Origin: Oscillospiraceae bacterium
GTDB taxonomy: Bacteria > Bacillota > Clostridia > Oscillospirales > Ruminococcaceae
NCBI GenBank assembly: GCA_016295545.1
Contig: JAEDLA010000106.1
Span: 1 to 5,738 of the forward strand
DNA: 5,738 bases
Direction of reading: 5' to 3'
Shown piece by piece: positions 1 through 5,645 of the stretch. Made by a program: the position numbers and the translations under genes. The first letter of the stretch is position 1. The number at the start of each line of letters is the position of its first letter. The notes beneath the pieces are model-generated. The model was not told where the DNA came from. It did not search any database and was given only the letters and a program-made list of their open reading frames with translations.

Positions 1-778
1 CGAGGGTAAAACGTTTGGCGTTGGTAACCTGAATTGCAGGACCACTGGAATTGGTAATGCTTACACCGTCAAGAAAAATCTTGACCTTTTCAGTGGTGTT
101 GACTTCGAGCTGACCGTCTGAAACTGAACCGGAAATGTGAAAATCTCCGCCGCCTGTAATAATTGCTTTTGAGCCGCTGGTACTTAAATTGCTGCCGGAG
201 ATATGCGGAGAACTTCCAAGCTGAATTTCTCCGGTATAGACCTTTTCCTCCGGCTGTTCGGGAGTTTCTGCCGGCTGCTGATTTGATGAAGCGCTGTTGT
301 TCTGACTGCCGCCGGAAGCTGAATTTCCTGATGATGAGCCGCCTGAGGAGCTTCCGCCTGAGGAACTGCCGCCAGTGGAACTTCCTCCTGCTGACGAACC
401 TCCTGACGCATTTCCGGAGGAGTTTCCGCCGGATTGCGATGTGTTTCCTGAACCGGAGCCTACTGAAGCTGAGTTACCGTTTCCTGATGATAAACCGGAA
501 GAAGCTGACGGCTTGCCGGTGACTGCGGAGCTTACCGCCGGTTTTGTTTCAGCAGTTGTTGCTGCCGCTGTTGTTTTTGTTGTTTTGCTGTCAGTCTTTG
601 ATGCTGAAGAAGTTTTTGCAGGTTCACCCTTGTTTTCGGTGCTTTCCTCAGATTCGGACTGAGATGCGGAAATGACTGGTTCATCAACAGCCGGTTCATC
701 TGTCTGACCGCATGAAAAAGCAGTACAGAGCATGGCTGTGCAGATGAGAAAAGTAATTATTTTACGTGAATTTTTCAT
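1..778 (-). CDS. Surface lipoprotein with Ser/Gly linker and Cthe_2159-type carbohydrate-binding domain (C-terminus outside window)
   Basis: Partial gene: 259 codons from the ATG at 778 stay open to the left edge. Residues 1-23 form a lipoprotein-like signal: a KNSRK basic start, a hydrophobic stretch and AFSC with the candidate lipidated Cys at 23. Ala instead of Leu at -3 makes the lipobox imperfect. Residues 24-90 are acidic then Thr/Ala/Lys-rich, and residues 91-170 are a Ser/Gly/Asn/Gln linker with five GGSSx repeats at 126-150. From about 180 the sequence (GGGDFHISGS, then FLDGVSITNSSGPAI) matches my knowledge of the Cthe_2159/PF14262 family (formerly DUF4353), beta-helix proteins that bind acidic or cellulosic polysaccharides. 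It should sit on the outer face of the membrane. AAAGG at 791-795 lies 12 bases before the ATG; an in-frame GTG at 787 is only 3 bases from it, so ATG is preferred. It is third in the polyphosphate unit. The domain call is good; the ligand is unknown. Confidence 0.85.
   Translation of the reverse strand, partial: MKNSRKIITFLICTAMLCTAFSCGQTDEPAVDEPVISASQSESEESTENKGEPAKTSSASKTDSKTTKTTAAATTAETKPAVSSAVTGKPSASSGLSSGNGNSASVGSGSGNTSQSGGNSSGNASGGSSAGGSSTGGSSSGGSSSGGSSSGNSASGGSQNNSASSNQQPAETPEQPEEKVYTGEIQLGSSPHISGSNLSTSGSKAIITGGGDFHISGSVSDGQLEVNTTEKVKIFLDGVSITNSSGPAIQVTNAKRFTL
269..508 (-). repeat. Low-complexity Ser/Gly linker-coding segment
   Basis: This segment encodes lipoprotein residues 91-170, almost only Ser, Gly, Asn, Ala and Gln. 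Within it five consecutive GGSSx pentapeptides occupy residues 126-150 (bases 329-403). The synonymous codons vary between copies (GGC/GGA/GGT, AGT/TCC/TCA), so the repeat is kept at protein level and is not a recent DNA duplication. Linkers like this hold a binding domain away from the membrane through the cell wall. Confidence 0.75.
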
Positions 779-808
779 TTGTATCACTAACCTTTAAGTT
801 TATTTAGC

Positions 809-840
809 GAAATACCGCACAGTAAATTGTGCGGTATTTC
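809..840 (-). terminator. Perfect 12-bp hairpin between the DUF4956 gene and the lipoprotein gene
   Basis: Bases 809-820 and 829-840 are perfect reverse complements (GAAATACCGCAC), with an 8-base loop that may close further by one A-T and one G-T pair. It starts 43 bases after the stop of the DUF4956 gene and ends 30 bases before the lipoprotein start. On the minus strand the 3' arm ends in GGTATTTC followed by GCTAAATAAACTT, so there is no proper U-run. A partial terminator or a transcript-stabilising/attenuating hairpin that lowers expression of the last gene fits better than a full stop. Confidence 0.55.
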
Positions 841-882
841 TATTGGAGAGGAGAGGATTGATAAGCTATTGAAAAGTTTTAA

Positions 883-1641
883 TTACTGTTCGTAAATCTT
901 GTCGTCGTATTTGAAGTAAACAAGGTTGATATTGAGATTGCCGTTGAGTACACGGAGTTCATCGATAAATTTCTTTGTATCGGTGTCGTCAAGAACATCA
1001 ACGCTGTAAATAAGTTCAAAAAGAGTACCGAAATTAGTTGTTTTAATTCTTCTGAGCTTGTAGAAGCTTGTGTACTTTGTGAGAACGGGATCGAAAACTC
1101 CCTTGTAATCGAGGTTTTCAGGGATAGTAATTTTCAATGTCATGTGATTGAGCTTGCAGCCGCCGAAGTTTATCGTGTTCAGGGCAATTATTACAGCGCC
1201 GAGAACTACAAAGAAAACAAGAGCAAAGCCTATATAGCCCATTCCGCAGGCAACGCCTACAGCCATTGTGAAAAATACGTAGGTAATGTCCTTCGGATCA
1301 CCGGGAACACTTCTGAAACGAACAAGAGTAAATGCTCCGGCAAGGCTCAGAGCGCCGTATGTAGTGTTGATAAGCAGTAGAATAAGTGAAACGATTGAGG
1401 GGAGCATGATAATAGTCATAACATAGCTCTGTGAATAACCCTCTTTGCGGTGAGTAAACATATATATCGCACTTATCAGAAAGCCGATTATGAGAGCCGC
1501 TGCAACGCAGAGGAAAAATTCTGCTGCCGGAATAGTATTAACAGCAGCTGTTGTATTCCCGGAATTGGTAAGAAAGTCTGTGCCTGTATCACTGTTTCTT
1601 GTAAGTACATTTTCAAAAAAACCATTTTTAAACATTTGCAT
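883..1641 (-). CDS. DUF4956 integral membrane protein
   Basis: 252 residues from the ATG at 1641. Residues 1-38 are an Asn/Thr-rich polar segment. Hydrophobic segments follow at about 41-62, 72-92, 94-107, 119-136 and 138-156, with basic loops THRKE (63-67) and RFRSVPGDPKD (108-118). The latter fits the signature loop of DUF4956 (PF16316) as I know it. Residues about 167-245 form a soluble tail with alternating strands and helices. Positive-inside bias puts both basic loops and the tail in the cytoplasm. GGAG at 1647-1650 stands 5 bases before this ATG. A GTG at 1647 would share a base with that site, so it is unlikely; ATG at 1635 is a weaker alternative. The start overlaps the end of the polyphosphate polymerase gene by 14 bases, implying translational coupling. 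The biochemical role is unknown; an export, channel or regulatory subunit for the polymerase is an inference. Confidence 0.9.
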   Translation of the reverse strand: MQMFKNGFFENVLTRNSDTGTDFLTNSGNTTAAVNTIPAAEFFLCVAAALIIGFLISAIYMFTHRKEGYSQSYVMTIIMLPSIVSLILLLINTTYGALSLAGAFTLVRFRSVPGDPKDITYVFFTMAVGVACGMGYIGFALVFFVVLGAVIIALNTINFGGCKLNHMTLKITIPENLDYKGVFDPVLTKYTSFYKLRRIKTTNFGTLFELIYSVDVLDDTDTKKFIDELRVLNGNLNINLVYFKYDDKIYEQ

Positions 1642-2377
1642 ATACACTCCGATTCATATTAATATTGCTGTGGATATATTCCTCATAGGCTTTCCCATAC
1701 TTTGAAAAGCTTGTCTTGTAGATGTGAAGTTCCGAAAGCTTGTTGACGAGCCATTCCGGAATCGAGTCGGAAACCTTTATTTCCATAAGCCGCTGGTCCT
1801 GACCGATTATCTGATTGCCGCTGCTTGGAAGGGTAAGTGTAAGGTTATCACGTCTCTCTGTGATTTTTCTGTCAAAGGTTATACGGAAATCGTTGTTGTC
1901 CTTGCCGAAGAAAGCAGTTCTCTGATAGCTTATGTACTGCTTGGGAGCAACACTGTACATATTGAGAAAGGCGTCAAGCTCATGGAAAACCTGTTCTGTA
2001 ATATATTTATCAGGGGCAGGTTTTATGTGGTGGCTGAGGTACTCGTTCGACTGTGCGAGAGTCATAGTCACACGCCTTTTTGCAACTATACCGCCGATTT
2101 TCTTTTTGATTTCAAGGAATACCGTATCGTCTGCACTTGCAGGAGAAAAATAGCTTCTGAGCCTTATTTTCTCCTTGTAGTAGGGCTTGCTGAGGGATTC
2201 TCTGATAAGGAAATCGTCACTGGTATCATAATAGATGTTATAAACGCCGTATTCCTTGCCGCCTATGCAGAATTTGTCAGGATTCATATAGGTGGGAATA
2301 AGTTCCATAAGACTTTCATACTGCTTCATATTAAGCAGGAATTTTATTTCCTTACGGGCAAAAGTGTTTATTGCCAT
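1628..2377 (-). CDS. Polyphosphate polymerase, VTC-domain (TTM tunnel) family
   Basis: 249 residues, essentially one VTC domain (PF09359). The family folds as a tunnel-shaped beta-barrel, and the yeast Vtc4 domain makes polyphosphate from ATP; this protein probably does so in the cytosol. Visible family motifs in order: RKEIKF at 8-13, IYYDT at 48-52, KIRLR at 70-74 (two Arg facing the tunnel), FLEIKKK at 87-93, AKRR at 99-102, YQRTAF at 151-156, FRITFD at 164-169, MEIK at 198-201 (candidate metal-binding Glu199) and FSKY at 224-227. All basic and acidic tunnel positions I would expect are filled, so activity is likely. It lacks the SPX and transmembrane parts of the yeast proteins; the membrane function may come from the overlapping DUF4956 gene. 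AAAGGAG lies 9 bases before the ATG. It is the first gene of the minus-strand unit. Another phosphoryl polymer product cannot be excluded. Confidence 0.9.
   Translation of the reverse strand: MAINTFARKEIKFLLNMKQYESLMELIPTYMNPDKFCIGGKEYGVYNIYYDTSDDFLIRESLSKPYYKEKIRLRSYFSPASADDTVFLEIKKKIGGIVAKRRVTMTLAQSNEYLSHHIKPAPDKYITEQVFHELDAFLNMYSVAPKQYISYQRTAFFGKDNNDFRITFDRKITERRDNLTLTLPSSGNQIIGQDQRLMEIKVSDSIPEWLVNKLSELHIYKTSFSKYGKAYEEYIHSNINMNRSVYANV
1647..1650 (-). promoter_or_regulatory. Ribosome binding site deciding the DUF4956 start
   Basis: GGAG on the minus strand is followed by TGTAT and then ATG at 1641. Its last G is the first base of the in-frame GTG at 1647, so the GTG cannot be the start served by this site. 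The site lies inside the coding sequence of the upstream polymerase gene. Confidence 0.65.
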
Positions 2378-2386
2378 GAAAATACA

Positions 2387-2393
2387 CTCCTTT
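2387..2393 (-). promoter_or_regulatory. Ribosome binding site of the polyphosphate polymerase gene
   Basis: AAAGGAG on the minus strand, 9 bases before the ATG at 2377. The following bases (GGAGTGTAT) recur exactly before the DUF4956 gene. Confidence 0.75.
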
Positions 2394-2401
2394 CCGATGA
2401 T

Positions 2402-2422
2402 TTAACATTAATTTTACATTAA
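2402..2422. repeat. Second 11-bp-period direct repeat in the leader of the polyphosphate unit
   Basis: On the plus strand TTAACATTAA (2402-2411) and TTTACATTAA (2413-2422) match at nine of ten positions with an 11-bp period. The cores TTAACA and TTTACA separated by five bases resemble the Gram-positive PhoP box. The repeat lies between the predicted minus-strand transcript start and the ribosome binding site, where a bound protein would more likely repress. The region is very AT-rich, so chance is possible. Confidence 0.4.
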
Positions 2423-2426
2423 ATAT

Positions 2427-2460
2427 ATTATAAAGAGTGAATCTTAAAATAATCTTAAAA
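2427..2460 (-). promoter_or_regulatory. Promoter of the polyphosphate unit: perfect -10, activator-type tandem repeat at the -35 position
   Basis: On the minus strand a perfect TATAAT lies at 2432-2427, placing the transcript start near 2420 and giving a leader of about 43 bases. At a 16-18 base spacing there is no TTGACA-like -35. In its place TTTTAAGATT occurs twice (2460-2451 and 2449-2440), a direct repeat with an 11-bp period; the TTAAGA core of the proximal copy ends 9 bases before the -10. This is the layout of promoters activated by OmpR/PhoB-type response regulators, which bind one side of the helix in tandem. Activator dependence is inferred. Confidence 0.6.
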
Positions 2461-2555
2461 AGCACAACATTTTTTTATTATGCTGCAAAAATTTTGTGGA
2501 ACATTAGCGAAAATACAGACGAAAATTTGAATTAATCGTTTGTTAATAAAAAATA

Positions 2556-2575
2556 CATTGAAAAATCATTGAAAA
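2556..2575 (+). repeat. Direct repeat CATTGAAAA, 11-bp period, over the -35 of the PocR/EAL promoter
   Basis: CATTGAAAA is present exactly at 2556-2564 and 2567-2575. The first copy contains the -35 hexamer TTGAAA and the second fills part of the spacer. A protein bound to both would compete with or contact RNA polymerase. It could equally reflect AT-rich composition. Confidence 0.35.
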
Positions 2576-2586
2576 TGTGTTACAAT
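2558..2586 (+). promoter_or_regulatory. Sigma-A promoter of the PocR/EAL unit
   Basis: TTGAAA at 2558-2563, a 17-base spacer, and TACAAT at 2581-2586 preceded by TGT, an extended -10. Each hexamer has one mismatch to consensus. The transcript should start near 2593, giving a leader of about 33 bases that is too short for a riboswitch. Confidence 0.7.
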
Positions 2587-2611
2587 AATTGTAAGTAAGT
2601 ATTGCTGTTAC

Positions 2612-2618
2612 AAAGGGG
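2612..2618 (+). promoter_or_regulatory. Ribosome binding site deciding the PocR-protein start
   Basis: AAAGGGG lies 7 bases before the ATG at 2626. The in-frame TTG at 2602, which would add eight residues, is upstream of this site and has none of its own. Confidence 0.8.
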
Positions 2619-2625
2619 TGATTTG

Positions 2626-3885
2626 ATGAAAAGAGTTTCTTTGGAAAAGGCTGTCAATATTTCTCTGATTCAGAGCTTTCAGGACGCTTTTTCTGATTTT
2701 TCCGGTTTGTCCGTTGTTTTTACTGATACTGAAGGCTCTCCCGTTACTAAATGCAGTAGAATTGATGAAATTTGCAGGGTAAATATAAGAAACTCCAATG
2801 ATTACATCAGAAAATGCCTTGAATGTACTCAGCTTGCTGTAAAGAAATCTATTGAAGATAAAAGTCCATGTATTTATAAATGCCATACAGGTCTTTATAA
2901 TATTGCTGTGCCTGTTATGATGAACGATGTCCTGATAGGTATTTTAGTTGCCGGTCAGGCTTTGTGCAGCGATGATGAGCTGTTCGACGGATATGATTTT
3001 TCGGAAAGCGAAGCTGAACAGATTTACAGCAGGGAAAACCTTGAAAATATCCCGTGCCTTTCTATGGCTGAGTTAAGAAGGATTGCAAACTTCCTTTATA
3101 CAATAAGCAAAATTATTTCCGGTATAGCAATGGAAAACCGTATTCTGCTGAAAAATGCCCGTGTTCCTGATTATGAAGCCTCTATAAAAGCAAACAGGAA
3201 TATAAGGAATCTTGTCGGCATCATCAGTTCAAATAAGAACATTTTTATTGCAAAAATTAAACAGATTCTTGAAAGCTGTGGCGAAAATGATTCGGAAAAG
3301 ATTTCTCAGGCTCTGCAGGAAGCATTTTCCGACCTGAGGAATACTGTGGATAATATTTCCGGTAATATCAATTATTTCTCCGGTATGGGTGACAGTGATG
3401 TTCTGTACATGACCCGGGAGATTATTAGTAAAATCTCAAACAGAGCAGAGGAAATTTGCAGAAATAAAAATCTGCAGTGTGTGGTCAATATCAGTAATGA
3501 TATTCCAAATAAAATGCTTGGCAAAAAGAAGCTCATTCAGTACGCTGTTGAGAATCTTATTTCATTATTGACAGATAGTGTCGATTGTACCGGAATTGTG
3601 CTGAATTTTTCCGTCAGCAATATCAATTATTCCTGCAGCCTTGTTATTGAAATAATCACTATCGGAAGCGAAATGACAGAAGAACAGCTCAATAACGTTG
3701 AAAAAGGGATAACTGAAAGAGCAGAAAGCAGAATGAAATACTCTGACAATATGACGCAGTACAGTTCTGTGACATATACAATTATGGACAAGCTTTCCGG
3801 CAGCGTTAAATTAAAAAATATAAACGGCAAAGGTGCTTCTACCTGCATTGTTGTTCCTCAGCTTGCCGTAAGGGGAGATACTTAA
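2626..3885 (+). CDS. PocR-domain sensor fused to a degenerate histidine-kinase-like module
   Basis: 419 residues, no signal peptide or membrane segment, so cytosolic. Residues about 8-125 are a PocR ligand-binding domain (PF10114), a family predicted to sense small hydrocarbon derivatives such as propanediol. Visible hallmarks are LIQSFQDAFSDFSGLSVVFTD, Cys50, Cys64, Cys67, the Cys86-His87-x-Gly-Leu motif and AVPVMMNDVLIGILVAGQ. Residues about 150-255 are helical, like a dimerisation region. About 260-412 resemble a HATPase_c domain: an N-box-like LIQYAVENLISLL (303-315) and a C-terminal GKGASTCIVVP (401-411). The second N-box Asn is replaced by Leu, the DxGxG box is missing, and His87 is the only His in the protein, so there is no phosphoacceptor. 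It is probably a pseudo-kinase that signals by conformation. It overlaps the EAL gene by one base, so the phosphodiesterase is the likely partner. The PocR call is firm; the ATPase call is moderate. Confidence 0.87.
   Translation: MKRVSLEKAVNISLIQSFQDAFSDFSGLSVVFTDTEGSPVTKCSRIDEICRVNIRNSNDYIRKCLECTQLAVKKSIEDKSPCIYKCHTGLYNIAVPVMMNDVLIGILVAGQALCSDDELFDGYDFSESEAEQIYSRENLENIPCLSMAELRRIANFLYTISKIISGIAMENRILLKNARVPDYEASIKANRNIRNLVGIISSNKNIFIAKIKQILESCGENDSEKISQALQEAFSDLRNTVDNISGNINYFSGMGDSDVLYMTREIISKISNRAEEICRNKNLQCVVNISNDIPNKMLGKKKLIQYAVENLISLLTDSVDCTGIVLNFSVSNINYSCSLVIEIITIGSEMTEEQLNNVEKGITERAESRMKYSDNMTQYSSVTYTIMDKLSGSVKLKNINGKGASTCIVVPQLAVRGDT
3870..3877 (+). promoter_or_regulatory. Ribosome binding site of the EAL protein
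   Basis: AAGGGGAG ends 7 bases before the ATG at 3885 and lies inside the end of the PocR-protein gene. Together with the TAATG stop/start overlap it implies coupled translation. Confidence 0.75.
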
Positions 3886-5600
3886 TGACTTCAAATGAAT
3901 ATGATGTAAAATTTTTGCAGGTTTTCAGCCAGTTCATTATGGATATGGAGAAACTGCCGCCTGATGTTGCTCATCCCGGCATTGGTGAGACTATGGAGGA
4001 TATCTGTTCTCTGCTCAGAATAGCAAGAGTGAGCATTGACATTACTGAAGTGCTTTTCTCTGTCCAGTCAAGGATTCCGCAAAATCATTTTCATGTTTAT
4101 TATTCCGCAGGAACCTTTGACGAGGAGCATCCATTTAAATTCAAAAAAATCACCGGAAGTAAGGGAACAGCAGTTTACTCCGTTTATCCCTTCATTAATT
4201 CCGAACCCTGGACTTCGCAGGAAATTGAAAAAATCAAATTATTCCTGACGGCGCTGTTTACCTTTAATGGCAGAGCACGGCTTACTGAGCATGTCAGCCG
4301 ACTTACGTTCAACGACAGGGAACTGGATGTATATAACCTTAACTATTTCATGAAAACTGCTACAGGTCTTATAGCCACACGCAGTATTTACAATTATGCT
4401 GCCTGCCGCTTTAATATGATTAAATTTTCTCTCGTTAATAAAAGACTTGGCAGAAAAAACGGCACTGAGGTTATGCGACGCTACATTAAAGGACTTAACG
4501 ATATTATCAGTCCTGAAGGCTTTATATGCAGACTTGGCGGAGATAACTTCATCTGCCTTTTCCTGAATAATGACCTCGAAAAGGTAAAAGATTACTTAAT
4601 GGGCAGAATGATAGAGACCGGTGTTATGGGACTTGAAAAAATCAATGTCTCTTGCCGTACTGCATACTTCCTGGTTAATGAAGATGTTCATTCAGCTGAA
4701 GATATTATGGAGCATATAACCCTGTCATTCAATATGCTTAGAAGAATGGGAAATCAGACTGTTCTGATGTATGATGAAGAGGTAAGAAAAAAAGTTGAAA
4801 ACTCCAGATGGGTCGAAAGCCTTTTCAATGACGCTCTGAAAAATGAGGAGTTCGTTGTTTACTATCAGCCTAAGGTGGAGCTTAATAAATACACTCTTAT
4901 CGGAGCAGAGGCTCTCTGCCGCTGGAAACATGACGGACAGCTTATCTCTCCGGCACGTTTTATTCCTGTTCTTGAACAGAGCAATAATATATGCGTTCTT
5001 GACTTCTATATGCTTGACCATGTATGCCGTGATATCAGAAGATGGCTTGACGAGGGACTGCCTGTTGTCAAGGTATCTGTGAATATGTCCCGTGTTCATC
5101 TCGGCAGCGAGGACCTGTCCGCAAAAATTATTGAAATTATCAGGAGAAATAATGTACCTAACGAGTATATTGAAATAGAACTTACAGAAACTACTACTGA
5201 TGTTGATTTTACTGAACTTAAACGTGTTGTTTCGTCTCTGCACAGAGAGGGTATCAGCACATCTATTGATGATTTCGGCATCGGCTATTCTTCGCTGAAT
5301 CTTATTCGTGAGCTGCCCTGGAATGTGCTAAAAATAGACAAGAGTTTCCTGCCTGAGGAGAGCGACGAAAACAGCAGTCAGAAGAAAATTATGCTCAAAT
5401 ACGTTATCGCAATGGCTCAGAGTCTCGGACTTGAAATTATCGTTGAGGGCGTTGAAACTATTGAACAGGTTGCATTGCTGAAAGAAAGCAACTGTTTCAA
5501 TGCACAGGGCTTTTACTTTGACCGTCCGCTGCCTCTTGAAGAATTTGAAAAGCGTATTGTAACTGGTCAGTTCAGTCCATGTACTGACATAGTCAAATAA
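3885..5600 (+). CDS. Cyclic di-GMP phosphodiesterase: GAF-like, degenerate GGDEF and intact EAL domains
   Basis: 571 residues, no membrane segment. Residues about 15-135 look like a divergent GAF-type sensory region (weak call). About 145-300 are a GGDEF domain whose motif reads GGDNF at 218-222. The upstream metal-binding Asp region is also lost (RFNMIKFSLVNKRLG at 175-189), and no RxxD inhibitory site is visible, so cyclase activity is unlikely. About 306-560 are an EAL domain with the catalytic motifs in place: EAL at 342-344, Asn400 in VSVNMS, ELTE at 432-435, DDFGIGYSS at 462-470, LKIDKSF at 482-488, EGVET at 521-525 and QGFYFDRPL at 541-549. It should hydrolyse cyclic di-GMP to pGpG. 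The degenerate GGDEF may bind GTP as a regulator, as in other tandem proteins. It is cotranscribed with the PocR sensor, its likely input. It ends at TAA 5598-5600. Confidence 0.93.
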   Translation: MTSNEYDVKFLQVFSQFIMDMEKLPPDVAHPGIGETMEDICSLLRIARVSIDITEVLFSVQSRIPQNHFHVYYSAGTFDEEHPFKFKKITGSKGTAVYSVYPFINSEPWTSQEIEKIKLFLTALFTFNGRARLTEHVSRLTFNDRELDVYNLNYFMKTATGLIATRSIYNYAACRFNMIKFSLVNKRLGRKNGTEVMRRYIKGLNDIISPEGFICRLGGDNFICLFLNNDLEKVKDYLMGRMIETGVMGLEKINVSCRTAYFLVNEDVHSAEDIMEHITLSFNMLRRMGNQTVLMYDEEVRKKVENSRWVESLFNDALKNEEFVVYYQPKVELNKYTLIGAEALCRWKHDGQLISPARFIPVLEQSNNICVLDFYMLDHVCRDIRRWLDEGLPVVKVSVNMSRVHLGSEDLSAKIIEIIRRNNVPNEYIEIELTETTTDVDFTELKRVVSSLHREGISTSIDDFGIGYSSLNLIRELPWNVLKIDKSFLPEESDENSSQKKIMLKYVIAMAQSLGLEIIVEGVETIEQVALLKESNCFNAQGFYFDRPLPLEEFEKRIVTGQFSPCTDIVK

Positions 5601-5617
5601 TCTTTATACGGACGTCA

Positions 5618-5638
5618 GGGCGGAGATTTTATCCGCCC
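5618..5638 (+). terminator. GC-rich hairpin after the EAL gene
   Basis: GGGCGGA (5618-5624) pairs perfectly with TCCGCCC (5632-5638) around a 7-base loop, 17 bases after the stop codon. No U-run follows directly; the first T-rich stretch is at 5668-5678. It is probably the end of the PocR/EAL transcript, possibly working with the downstream structure. Confidence 0.5.
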
Positions 5639-5645
5639 CTCTGTA

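Noticed and set aside
163..662. Plus-strand open frames of 119 and 95 codons over the lipoprotein gene
   Set aside because: They are complements of the Ser/Gly and Thr/Ala-rich linker; the odd composition is explained by the minus-strand gene.
1642..1647. GTG at 1647 as start of the DUF4956 protein
   Set aside because: It overlaps the ribosome binding site that serves ATG 1641.
1724..2422. Plus-strand open frame of 232 codons opposite the polyphosphate polymerase gene
   Set aside because: It lies antisense to a clear family member, has no family motif and no convincing ribosome binding site; its length follows from the codon use of the real gene.
2461..2480. T-run near 2470-2476 as a terminator
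   Set aside because: No stable stem precedes it on either strand; it is ordinary AT-rich promoter DNA.
2602..2625. TTG at 2602 as start of the PocR protein
   Set aside because: The AAAGGGG site lies downstream of it and 7 bases before ATG 2626.
2587..2625. Cyclic di-GMP riboswitch ahead of the PocR/EAL unit
   Set aside because: The predicted leader is only about 33 bases, too short for the aptamer, and no conserved aptamer sequence is visible.
4725..5243. Minus-strand open frame of 172 codons inside the EAL gene
   Set aside because: Antisense to conserved EAL motifs and without recognisable protein features.
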